This document shows positions 1 through 7,460 of a stretch of 64,000 nucleotides of DNA, in pieces. The stretch's first letter is position 1, and every line of letters begins with the position of its first letter. The stretch lies in the NCBI RefSeq assembly GCF_004362395.1, contig NZ_SNWE01000023.1, positions 1-64,000 on the forward strand. The letters are read 5' to 3'. Source of the stretch: Salegentibacter sp. 24 (lineage in GTDB: Bacteria; Bacteroidota; Bacteroidia; Flavobacteriales; Flavobacteriaceae). Position numbers and translations under genes: made by a program. The notes under the pieces were generated by a model. The model had not been told where the DNA came from. It did no database searches and saw only the letters and a program-made list of their open reading frames with translations.

Positions 1-1360
1 ACTTATACAGTGACTGCAACGATAAGCCAGGAAAATTACAATGATAAAATTCTTACTGCTGATCTTGTTATCGAAAAAGCAGTAGCGATAATCACTGCGG
101 AAGCTCCTCAGACGTTTACTTATGATGGAACAGTTAAGAACGTTGTAGCTACACTAAACCACTCAGAAACTGAATTGGCCTATTCTCCTACACAAGGATA
201 TATCGATGCAGGAACTTATCCTGTTACGATTTCTTCCGAAGAAACCGACAATTATTTGTCGGCTTCAAAAGATGTATCACTGGTAATCGAAAATGCAGAG
301 ATCACAGGAGTTGCTTTTGAAGATGATACCTTCATTTATAATGGAACCTCACACAGCTTAGCTGTAACCGGACTTCCAGAAGTGGCTAAAGTAGAATATG
401 ACAACAACGGACAAATCAATGCGGACACTTATACAGTGACTGCAACGATAAGCCAGGAAAATTACAATGATAAAATTCTTACTGCTGATCTTGTTATCGA
501 AAAAGCAGTAGCGATAATCACTGCGGAAGCTACTCAGACGTTTACTTATGATGGAACAGTTAAGAACGTTGCAGCTACGCTAAACCATTCAGAAACTGTG
601 TTGGCTTATGCTTCTCAACAAGCTTATAAAAATGCAGGAACCTATGATGTGACTATCTCTGCCGAAGAAACCGATAATTATCTGGCTGCTTCAAAAGAAG
701 TATCCCTGGTAATCGAAAATGCAGAAATTACAGGAGTGGCTTTTGAAGATGATACGTTTACTTATGATGGAACCCCACACAGCTTAGCTGTAATCGGGCT
801 TCCAGAGAGAGCTACAATGAAATTTGACAACAACGGACAAATCAATGCGGGAATCTATAAAGTAACTGCCATTGTAAGCCAGGAAAATTATAATGATAAA
901 GTCCTGACTGCCAATCTTGTGATCAACAAAGCTGAAGCGTTAATCACTGCCGATGCTACTCAGACCTTTACCTACGATAATAATGTTAAGACTGTTGCTG
1001 CAAGTCTGAACCATTCTGAAACTGAATTGACCTATACTCCAGAGCAAGGATATACCAATGTCGGTACATATTCTGTTACTATTGTTTCAGCTGAAACCGA
1101 AAATTATCTTTCGGCTTCAGAAGAAGTGTCTTTGGTAATCAAAAAGGCAGAAATCACAGGAGTTGCTTTTGAGGATGATACCTTCATTTATGATGGCAGC
1201 GAACATAGTATTTATGTGAGTGGATTGCCTGACGGGGCTGAAGTAAGTTATGAAAATAACGGAAAAACGAATGCCGGAAATTTCACAGTAAGTGCAACAA
1301 TAAACCAGGAGAATTATAATGATTTAGTATTGTCTGCTCAGCTTGATATTAAAAAAGCAT
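1..1360 (+). repeat. Tandem coding repeats, 426-bp period
   Basis: Within the adhesin gene the DNA repeats with an exact 426-bp spacing (equivalent points at 1, 427, 853, 1279). The first ~110 bases of the copies at 1 and 427 are almost identical, while later copies have diverged. The repeat encodes pairs of MBG modules. This pattern fits recent unit duplication or gene conversion among the upstream copies. The array continues beyond the left edge. Confidence 0.9.
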
Positions 1361-2394
1361 CACAAACTATCACTTTTGATGAAATTGAAGATCGAAATCA
1401 ACTGGCAGATGATAATTTCCAACTGGAAGCTAAAGCAAGCTCAGGCTTACCGGTAATATATTCCTATGAATATGAGACAGAAAATCCTGCTGCTACAGTT
1501 GGTCCTCGAGGATTTGTAAGAATTCTAGGTGGTGGTCAAGTTGTTATTACCGCCACTCAAGAAGGAAACCAAAACTACGAAGCGGCAAATCCGGTTGTGA
1601 GAACTCTTTCTGTAAATGGTAGTGAAGCTCGTTTAAATACGGTTGTAATTAATGGAGTTTCATATACTAATCCCAGTGGGGAGATCTATTATTTAATTGG
1701 TTGTGGAAATTCTGAGAATGAGGTTCAAATTCAACTTGAACAAAACCTGGGTTCAACCATCGATCAGGATAATAGCTTAACATTAAGTACTCCGGCGCCT
1801 GGAATTTACCGGGAAACCGTTACCGTGACTTCGGAAGATGGAAATTCATCTCAAACATATAATATAACAGTAGAGAAGAATTTCAATTTCGAGGATATCG
1901 TCATTCAGAAGTTTAATAATGTATTGTTGGTTAATAACAATCCTGAAACCAATGGCGGCTACAAATTTGTGAGTTACCGCTGGTATAAAAATGGTTCAGT
2001 AATCGGAAATGGTCAATACTTTTCTGCAGGTAAAAATGCGGATGACCTATTGGATACAGACAGCTCTTATTACGTAGTATTGGAGACCGAGGACGGAGAA
2101 ATTTTAAGAACCTGCACTTCTGCTATCCAGTTAAGGAGTTCTTTAAATGTTTCTTTAGCGCCAAACCCTGTAAGTTCAGGAGGTACAATGGAACTTCTTG
2201 CAGATTTCCCTAAAGAAGAACTTGAAACCATGCAGCTTTCGATACACAACCTTAACGGGATGCTCCTCAGGCAAATGAAATCGAATAGAAAAGTTACAAG
2301 CATAAGCTTGCCTTACAACCTTCAAATGGGAGTGTATATTCTTAAGATTGAAACTGAGAATATCAGTAGATCACTCAAGTTTATTATAAGATAA
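1..2394 (+). CDS. Secreted MBG-repeat adhesin-like protein with T9SS sorting domain (5' partial)
   Basis: The reading frame is already open at base 1, so the true start lies outside the window. The visible 797 residues contain alternating MBG-type beta-sandwich repeats (motifs such as FTYDG, AGTY, ENYND) in a unit of 142 residues; corresponding points fall at bases 1, 427, 853 and 1279. A different Ig-like segment follows, and the last ~85 residues look like a type IX secretion type A sorting domain (LAPNPVSSGG, then GVYILKI and a basic C-terminus). I infer a long filamentous surface or secreted protein, cleaved and anchored by the T9SS. The ligand is unknown. The outer-membrane barrel gene 45 bp downstream on the same strand is probably co-transcribed. 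Confidence 0.85.
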   Translation, partial: TYTVTATISQENYNDKILTADLVIEKAVAIITAEAPQTFTYDGTVKNVVATLNHSETELAYSPTQGYIDAGTYPVTISSEETDNYLSASKDVSLVIENAEITGVAFEDDTFIYNGTSHSLAVTGLPEVAKVEYDNNGQINADTYTVTATISQENYNDKILTADLVIEKAVAIITAEATQTFTYDGTVKNVAATLNHSETVLAYASQQAYKNAGTYDVTISAEETDNYLAASKEVSLVIENAEITGVAFEDDTFTYDGTPHSLAVIGLPERATMKFDNNGQINAGIYKVTAIVSQENYNDKVLTANLVINKAEALITADATQTFTYDNNVKTVAASLNHSETELTYTPEQGYTNVGTYSVTIVSAETENYLSASEEVSLVIKKAEITGVAFEDDTFIYDGSEHSIYVSGLPDGAEVSYENNGKTNAGNFTVSATINQENYNDLVLSAQLDIKKASQTITFDEIEDRNQLADDNFQLEAKASSGLPVIYSYEYETENPAATVGPRGFVRILGGGQVVITATQEGNQNYEAANPVVRTLSVNGSEARLNTVVINGVSYTNPSGEIYYLIGCGNSENEVQIQLEQNLGSTIDQDNSLTLSTPAPGIYRETVTVTSEDGNSSQTYNITVEKNFNFEDIVIQKFNNVLLVNNNPETNGGYKFVSYRWYKNGSVIGNGQYFSAGKNADDLLDTDSSYYVVLETEDGEILRTCTSAIQLRSSLNVSLAPNPVSSGGTMELLADFPKEELETMQLSIHNLNGMLLRQMKSNRKVTSISLPYNLQMGVYILKIETENISRSLKFIIR

Positions 2395-2439
2395 AGAAGC
2401 TTAGTACTTTTTGATAAATATTTTAAAGATTAAACATAT

Positions 2440-3330
2440 ATGAAAACTAATAATATAAAAGTGGCCAGTAAAAGCGCCGTTTGGAGACTTGCGATCGTAC
2501 TTGTACTAATAAGTGTAAGTACCCAGGCCTTGGCTCAATCTAGTAATGAAGTTTCGTTTTACATGCAGGGTTCGTTTTCCCAATTAAGCTATGAAGCACT
2601 TGGAAATAATAGCGAAATGGGAAACGGTTTTGGCGTTGGAGCTAAGTATGCCTATTATCTTTCAGATAATTGGAGCCTTGGGACTGGTGCAGAATTCCAG
2701 TATATGGAAGGATCCATATTTCTACCCAATGTTCAAGGTGCTTACATGACCCAGGATTCGGAAGCTGAGGAGTTTGAATTTAGGTACCAGGCTGATAATT
2801 TATCGGAAAACCAGGAAGTATATTTCTTTAATATTCCCCTCCATATACAATATGAGTCTCTTGGAATGACCCGGTTTTATGCAGCAGCTGGTATTAAAGC
2901 AGGCTTAGTTTTAGATTCAAAATACACATCCAGGACTACTTCTTTAGAAACTAGCGGTTATTACCCGCAATACGATGTTGAACTTACCGACCCAGAATTT
3001 GCAGGCTTTGGTGAATTCGGAGCTGTAATTAATTCTGAGTCGGAACTTAACCTAAAAACAAATTTTATAGCACACCTAGAAAGCGGGATCAAACTGATGT
3101 TGGAGAACAGCCAGTCCCTTTATATGGGGCTTTTCCTTGATTATGGACTTCATGATATAAAAACTGATGTTTCACAGGATAGGTTTATTGATTATAATAA
3201 TCAAAATCCAACAGCTTTTGCATTCGGTAGTCTATTATCCTCCCGGAGAGATATGAATTCAGAACAATATGTACATGAAGTGAGAACCCTGGCTTTTGGT
3301 CTAAAAATTCAATATGCATTTCAATTTTAG
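2440..3330 (+). CDS. Outer-membrane beta-barrel protein
   Basis: A 296-residue protein with a signal peptide ending near ALAQ (residue ~33) and alternating short amphipathic strands throughout. It ends in an aromatic strand, IQYAFQF, typical of outer-membrane barrels. It resembles the barrel part of OmpA/PorT-like proteins of Bacteroidota; no OmpA peptidoglycan-binding domain follows. It sits 45 bp behind the T9SS-exported repeat protein, so a role in anchoring or assembling that protein is plausible but inferred. The ATG at 2440 is preceded by A/T-rich sequence, normal for this phylum. Confidence 0.7.
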   Translation: MKTNNIKVASKSAVWRLAIVLVLISVSTQALAQSSNEVSFYMQGSFSQLSYEALGNNSEMGNGFGVGAKYAYYLSDNWSLGTGAEFQYMEGSIFLPNVQGAYMTQDSEAEEFEFRYQADNLSENQEVYFFNIPLHIQYESLGMTRFYAAAGIKAGLVLDSKYTSRTTSLETSGYYPQYDVELTDPEFAGFGEFGAVINSESELNLKTNFIAHLESGIKLMLENSQSLYMGLFLDYGLHDIKTDVSQDRFIDYNNQNPTAFAFGSLLSSRRDMNSEQYVHEVRTLAFGLKIQYAFQF

Positions 3331-3364
3331 AGCTGTACCTTTTTTAGGACGCATAAGGGTATCT

Positions 3365-3403
3365 CTGTCCTGGGATTACGCTTAATCCCAAAGCGGAGGA
3401 CAG
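3365..3403 (+). other. Bulged hairpin after the barrel gene
   Basis: CTGTCC (3365-3370) plus TGGGATTA (3371-3378) pair with TAATCCCA (3383-3390) and GGACAG (3398-3403), giving 14 base pairs with a CGCT loop and a 7-nt bulge. No T-run follows, so it is not a standard intrinsic terminator. It may stabilise the 3' end of the upstream mRNA or be a small structured element. Confidence 0.5.
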
Positions 3404-3604
3404 ATGACAGTTTCATTCATTGCAGGAGTTTAAGGAGCAGGGAGAGTACACAAGAGAATATTATTCATTATCGAGGATAAGTGTCTCTAAAATTGAACAA
3501 TGAAAAAGTACACCTAATATCTCTAAAACTAAATTTTCTGGATACACCATCGATTGATATAAAAAAGAGGCAGAGTTTATATTGACCCCATGAGTATTTA
3601 AAAG

Positions 3605-3679
3605 ATGAAAACTCTTAAGCAACCGGCGGTCAGGCTAGACAAAAGGAAGCTGCAACTAATTCAGCAAAAGCTTGGATGA
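3605..3679 (+). CDS. Tiny ORF, 24 residues, uncertain
   Basis: An ATG-initiated ORF begins MKTLKQPAVRL and continues with a Leu/Lys/Gln-rich helix-like stretch before a TGA stop. The spacing of Leu and Lys recalls leader segments of Bacteroidota ribosomal peptide precursors, but there is no core peptide and no modification gene nearby. It may be chance or a remnant. Confidence 0.12.
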   Translation: MKTLKQPAVRLDKRKLQLIQQKLG

Positions 3680-3848
3680 GCTACTTTCAACCTAAAAAAA
3701 CCGGGGTATAGCTATTTACTCCATCTTTTTCTAAAATCAAAGGTATAAATTAAGATACCGACTATACGAGAACCTAGAGGGTTGTAGTACTAGAGAACAG
3801 ATAGAGAATAATAGTCTAAATTGATAATCCCTATCGTCATACTCGATT

Positions 3849-4241
3849 TTATAGCTTTCCAATGTTTTCAGCCAGGGTATTGATGAATTTTTTCAATGGA
3901 GATTTAACCATCATGGCCATCATGGTATTGAATTCACCATTAAATTCCATCTGTACTTCACTTTGATTTTCAGCCAAGGCCGCGATATGCGCTTGTAAAG
4001 TAAAATCCAATTTATCGGAAGTGGAACCCAGCACAACCAATTCCGGTTCTCTGGTTTGTTGAATTTGTAATTTTATGATAGGCATGCCCTTTAGTCCGAA
4101 AATGAAAGTTTTTTCGTCTTTAACTTCAAATTTTTCTATACTCTCGGGCATTAATTGTTCGTAATTTTCAATGCTGGTCAAAAAATTGAACATTTCCTGC
4201 TGACTTTTGTCAGCGGTAACTTTTTGGCTTTCTAAATTCAT
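3849..4241 (-). CDS. SRPBCC-fold (START-like) protein
   Basis: A 130-residue protein with the pattern of small SRPBCC/polyketide-cyclase-like proteins: an N-terminal strand (MNLESQKV), a helix carrying FLTSIENYEQLMP, alternating strands, and a long C-terminal helix (PLKKFINTLAENIGKL). Such folds form a cavity for hydrophobic ligands; the ligand here is unknown. The start lies 3 bp after the pyrE stop on the same strand, so it is almost certainly co-transcribed and possibly translationally coupled with pyrE. I see no catalytic residues. Confidence 0.7.
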   Translation of the reverse strand: MNLESQKVTADKSQQEMFNFLTSIENYEQLMPESIEKFEVKDEKTFIFGLKGMPIIKLQIQQTREPELVVLGSTSDKLDFTLQAHIAALAENQSEVQMEFNGEFNTMMAMMVKSPLKKFINTLAENIGKL

Positions 4242-4244
4242 TTT

Positions 4245-4886
4245 TTATTTTTTCCAGTTTGCCGGATCCTTCCGCCAGTCTCTTAATAGATCGGCTTCGG
4301 TGGCGTTTATGTAGTTAGTTCTTTGGGCAGTTTCCAAAAGATAATCATAATCGCTAAGGGTATGCAACTCTATTGCTGCCTTTTCGAAATTTTCGTCGGC
4401 AGTTTGAAAACCGTATGTAAAAATGGCGAGCATTCCTTTTACATTTGCTTTTGCTTCCTTTAATGCTTTTACGGCATTAAGACTGCTGTTTCCGGTGCTA
4501 ATTAAATCTTCTATTACCACTACGGTTTGGCCCTCAGATAAATTTCCTTCAATCTTGTTTTTTCGCCCGTGACTTTTTGCCTCAGGACGAACATAAATAA
4601 ATGGAAGGCTTAAAATTTCGGCTACCAACATCCCGATGCCAATGGCTCCTGTTGCTACTCCCGCAATAATATCGGGTTTACCATATAGCTCTTCAATTTG
4701 GCGCGCAAACTGTTCCCGTAAGTGGTTTCTAATTGGAGGATAGGAGAGTACTATCCTGTTATCGCAGTATATTGGCGATTTCCAACCGCTGGCCCAGGTA
4801 AAAGGTTCTTGTGCATCTAATTTTATTGCTTTAATTTGCAATAACAATTCAGCAGTTGTTCTGGCTGTTTCTTTATTTAAAATCAT
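4245..4886 (-). CDS. pyrE: Orotate phosphoribosyltransferase
   Basis: PyrE converts orotate and PRPP to orotidine 5'-phosphate in de novo pyrimidine synthesis. The 213-residue length is normal. It carries the PRPP-binding signature VVVIEDLISTGNSS (around residues 121-134) and the upstream substrate loop with WASGWKSPIYCDNR. The next gene (SRPBCC protein) follows within 3 bp. The start codon is only 7 bp from the divergent NUDIX start, so the promoter of each gene must lie within or overlap the other coding region. Confidence 0.95.
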   Translation of the reverse strand: MILNKETARTTAELLLQIKAIKLDAQEPFTWASGWKSPIYCDNRIVLSYPPIRNHLREQFARQIEELYGKPDIIAGVATGAIGIGMLVAEILSLPFIYVRPEAKSHGRKNKIEGNLSEGQTVVVIEDLISTGNSSLNAVKALKEAKANVKGMLAIFTYGFQTADENFEKAAIELHTLSDYDYLLETAQRTNYINATEADLLRDWRKDPANWKK

Positions 4887-4893
4887 ACTGCAA

Positions 4894-5517
4894 ATGTATA
4901 AAGTTTTTGTAAATGATATTCCCTTAATTCTCTCTACAAAGAAAGATTTTGGTGAAAATTATGTATCGCTTCCAATTAAGAAAGTGAGAATTAAGCGAAT
5001 CATTAGGAAAATAAATGCCGGCGAACTGTCTTATGTGAATCTTTATCACGACAAGGAAGAAAAATTGCTGAAACATCTTTTTAAAAAATTGCGAGTAGTT
5101 ACTGCTGCTGGCGGGATGGTGTTGAACGAGAAGGATGAAATTCTATTCATTTATCGAAAAAAACGTTGGGATCTTCCTAAGGGAAAAACCGAAAAAAACG
5201 AGTCTATTGAAGCTTCGGCAATTCGGGAGGTAGAGGAGGAAACCGGGGTAGAAGGTCTTAAAGTCACCAAATTCCTGGATAAGACCTACCATGTATTTAA
5301 ACGAAAAGGCCGTTACCGACTAAAAGTCACACACTGGTATGAAATGCGCACCTCCTACCAGGGGGAATTGCGTCCTGAAACCAAAGAAGGAATTGAAAAA
5401 GCGAAATGGAAAGATTTAAAGAAAAGCCAGAAGGCGCTGCAAAAATCTTACGCGAATATTAAACTTCTTTTTTCTGAAAAATACTTAACGCGGGATTCTA
5501 AAGATAGGATAGCGTAG
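4894..5517 (+). CDS. NUDIX hydrolase
   Basis: A 207-residue protein with a full Nudix box: the G of GKTEKNE, a Glu five residues on, then REVEEETGV (roughly residues 94-116). Nudix enzymes cleave nucleoside diphosphates linked to another group; the substrate cannot be read from the sequence. The ~65 residues before the Nudix domain (MYKVFVNDIPLIL) form a small extra N-terminal domain, which is why I keep the ATG at 4894. It diverges from pyrE and its last 33 bp overlap the convergent M14 peptidase gene. Confidence 0.9.
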   Translation: MYKVFVNDIPLILSTKKDFGENYVSLPIKKVRIKRIIRKINAGELSYVNLYHDKEEKLLKHLFKKLRVVTAAGGMVLNEKDEILFIYRKKRWDLPKGKTEKNESIEASAIREVEEETGVEGLKVTKFLDKTYHVFKRKGRYRLKVTHWYEMRTSYQGELRPETKEGIEKAKWKDLKKSQKALQKSYANIKLLFSEKYLTRDSKDRIA

Positions 5518-7236
5518 GTGTGCCGCTTCATAATGCCTGGATTGCTTGTGCAGCCAATCCAGTTGCTCATACCAGTTGTTAGAAAAATCGGCATCATTCC
5601 GTTTCTTTTCTTCAAATTCCACTTTTAAATCAGGATTTTTATCGAGCATTTCTTTGGCAACATCTTCAAAAACATAGGGGGAGAATCCTTCCTTTTGCTG
5701 AAGTACGGTATCAAAGAAATTCCAGTTGAAAAAGGAATCCGATGCTTCGGGTTCTAAAGTTTCAATTAAATACCGAACACCTTCCTGGAAGGTTTTTACC
5801 ATATAATCTCCTTTTCGGAACTTCACCGAATCCATTTTTTTTGTAACGATGCTCTCACTATGTTTATAATGACCTTCGTAAGCCTGGTCAAGGGTTTTGT
5901 AATCTTTAATTCTGTAAACTTCGACAAATAGGGTAGTATCCTGTTCGAGAGGTTCCATTTTTATTTCATTGAGCTCTAAAAGGTCAATGGCTTGCCACCA
6001 ACCCTGTGGGATAACATAGGCCCGGGGGATTTCAATGGTATCCTCCGCGATAAAATTATTATAATAATCTATTTCTTTTGTAAACGGTTGATCCCTGTTG
6101 TATTTTAATCGTTCTCCTCCGGTAACCTCACTTTCCACCATTTCCGCCTCATAACCTTTAAAATTTCTTTTACTGGGATTTTCCATATCTGGTTTAAAAT
6201 TGATAGGGTACCACCTTTCCGTAAGGTATTTTCGGGAAGCTCTTTTGCGAATATCTTTTATTGTCAGCCTTTCTTTTTCAGCTATTCCAATTAGACTTCG
6301 CATCAGTTCGTAAGTCCCTTTTACACGTTTAGGATAAGGTTTTAGCATATGGGTCTCCACCATCAAACCCAGGGTGTTCCACAAAGCAGCATAGCCCGTG
6401 GAATATCTCGGGTGATCATTGAACTGGGTGAAACCTTCCTGGGGAACCTCATTAAAAACATTGACATAAGGGGTAATATCCCAATCTTTTTTAGCAAGAG
6501 AATCTTCAAGTGCCGGCATGATTTGCTCATCTAAATAGGCCCCCAATTCTCCGCCAAGTTTATCGTGCTGGGTAAAAAGATGGGTTAGGGTGTATTGATA
6601 ATCCGCCCCGTTACTTACGTGATTATCTATAAAGATATCGGGTTTTACGTGATGAAAAATTTCGTAAAAGCTACGTGTATTCCGGGTGTCAGCCTTAATA
6701 AAATCACGATTAAGGTCGTAATTTCTGGCATTTCCTCTAAAGCCGTATTCCTCTGGTCCGTTTTGATTGGTTCTGCTGGTGGAATTTCGATTCAAAGCGC
6801 CTCCAACATTATATACGGGAATTGTAGCAAGCACGGTATTTTTCGGTGCTTTAATAGAGTCTCCTGCCAAATCCCTGAACAGCATCATCGTAGCATCTAT
6901 ACCATCGCTTTCTCCGGGGTGAATTCCGTTATTTATCAGGATGATGCTATTATCTTTACGTAATTGCTCGAAATCAAAATTTTCATCAGGGCTAAAGATG
7001 GCCAGGTGAAGGGGTTTCCCACTGTCAGTTTTTCCGAATTCCTGAAGGCTAACTTTTCCAGAACTTTCTGCAAGTTCCTTGTAAAAATCAATAACTTCGG
7101 CATATGTCCCTGTTTGTGTCCCCTTACTTTTTTCAAAACGGGTCTCCAGATCATATTCGGTAACCAGTTGATATTTTTCTAAATCGCAGGAAATCAGCGA
7201 AAGTAAACCCAAACTCAATAAGAGAAATTTTTTCAT
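5485..7236 (-). CDS. M14-family zinc carboxypeptidase lipoprotein
   Basis: I place the start at 7236, giving 583 residues that begin MKKFLLLSLGLLSLISC, a signal peptide with a lipobox; the upstream in-frame extension to 7311 would bury it. The zinc-ligand motif HPGESDG is at about residues 106-112, the DLNRDF and HVSNGAD region follows, and ETHMLKPYP probably carries the catalytic Glu. Family members are metallocarboxypeptidases. I infer a periplasmic or outer-membrane-attached enzyme degrading peptides. Its 3' end overlaps the convergent NUDIX gene. Confidence 0.85.
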   Translation of the reverse strand: MKKFLLLSLGLLSLISCDLEKYQLVTEYDLETRFEKSKGTQTGTYAEVIDFYKELAESSGKVSLQEFGKTDSGKPLHLAIFSPDENFDFEQLRKDNSIILINNGIHPGESDGIDATMMLFRDLAGDSIKAPKNTVLATIPVYNVGGALNRNSTSRTNQNGPEEYGFRGNARNYDLNRDFIKADTRNTRSFYEIFHHVKPDIFIDNHVSNGADYQYTLTHLFTQHDKLGGELGAYLDEQIMPALEDSLAKKDWDITPYVNVFNEVPQEGFTQFNDHPRYSTGYAALWNTLGLMVETHMLKPYPKRVKGTYELMRSLIGIAEKERLTIKDIRKRASRKYLTERWYPINFKPDMENPSKRNFKGYEAEMVESEVTGGERLKYNRDQPFTKEIDYYNNFIAEDTIEIPRAYVIPQGWWQAIDLLELNEIKMEPLEQDTTLFVEVYRIKDYKTLDQAYEGHYKHSESIVTKKMDSVKFRKGDYMVKTFQEGVRYLIETLEPEASDSFFNWNFFDTVLQQKEGFSPYVFEDVAKEMLDKNPDLKVEFEEKKRNDADFSNNWYEQLDWLHKQSRHYEAAHLRYPIFRIPR

Positions 7237-7395
7237 AGTATCCTTAGCAATTGATGGTATAAACTTAACTAAAACCCCAATAGCCACCAAAAAACTCAGG
7301 CTAATTGGCACATGTTAAAGTAAACCTAATCTGCTTTAAAAACTTTTCAGGCGAATTATTAAGGCCTAATTTTAGGCTAAAATATTCGGCTAGCT

Positions 7396-7403
7396 TAATT
7401 TTG
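7396..7403 (+). promoter_or_regulatory. Candidate -7 promoter box for the TonB receptor
   Basis: TAATTTTG matches the Bacteroidota -7 consensus TAnnTTTG. A weak TTTA lies at a suitable distance upstream (~7371) as the -33 element. The leader to the TTG start at 7461 would be about 50 nt. Confidence 0.35.
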
Positions 7404-7460
7404 CCCCCTACTGTAAAGGCTTACCGCTATTTGGCCAAAGCCGGATAAAACAAACCTAGG

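Larger units (their letters stand above)
3331..3848. other. 518-bp gene-free region
   Basis: No convincing long gene on either strand. It holds a strong bulged hairpin at 3365-3403 and a 24-codon ORF at 3605-3679 (both listed separately). The remainder has frequent stops in all frames. I see no transposase remnant that I can name. Confidence 0.6.

Noticed and set aside
1-1360. Regular direct repeats considered as CRISPR
   Set aside because: Repeats are 426 bp, in frame and coding; spacer-sized unique units are absent and no cas genes exist.
3331-3848. Transposase or intron remnant
   Set aside because: No recognisable protein fragments, terminal repeats or group II domain V were visible.
6595-6963. 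122-codon ORF antisense to the M14 peptidase
   Set aside because: Shadow of the real gene; no family features.
7320-7460. Riboswitch ahead of the TonB receptor
   Set aside because: No TPP, cobalamin or other recognisable conserved blocks were seen.
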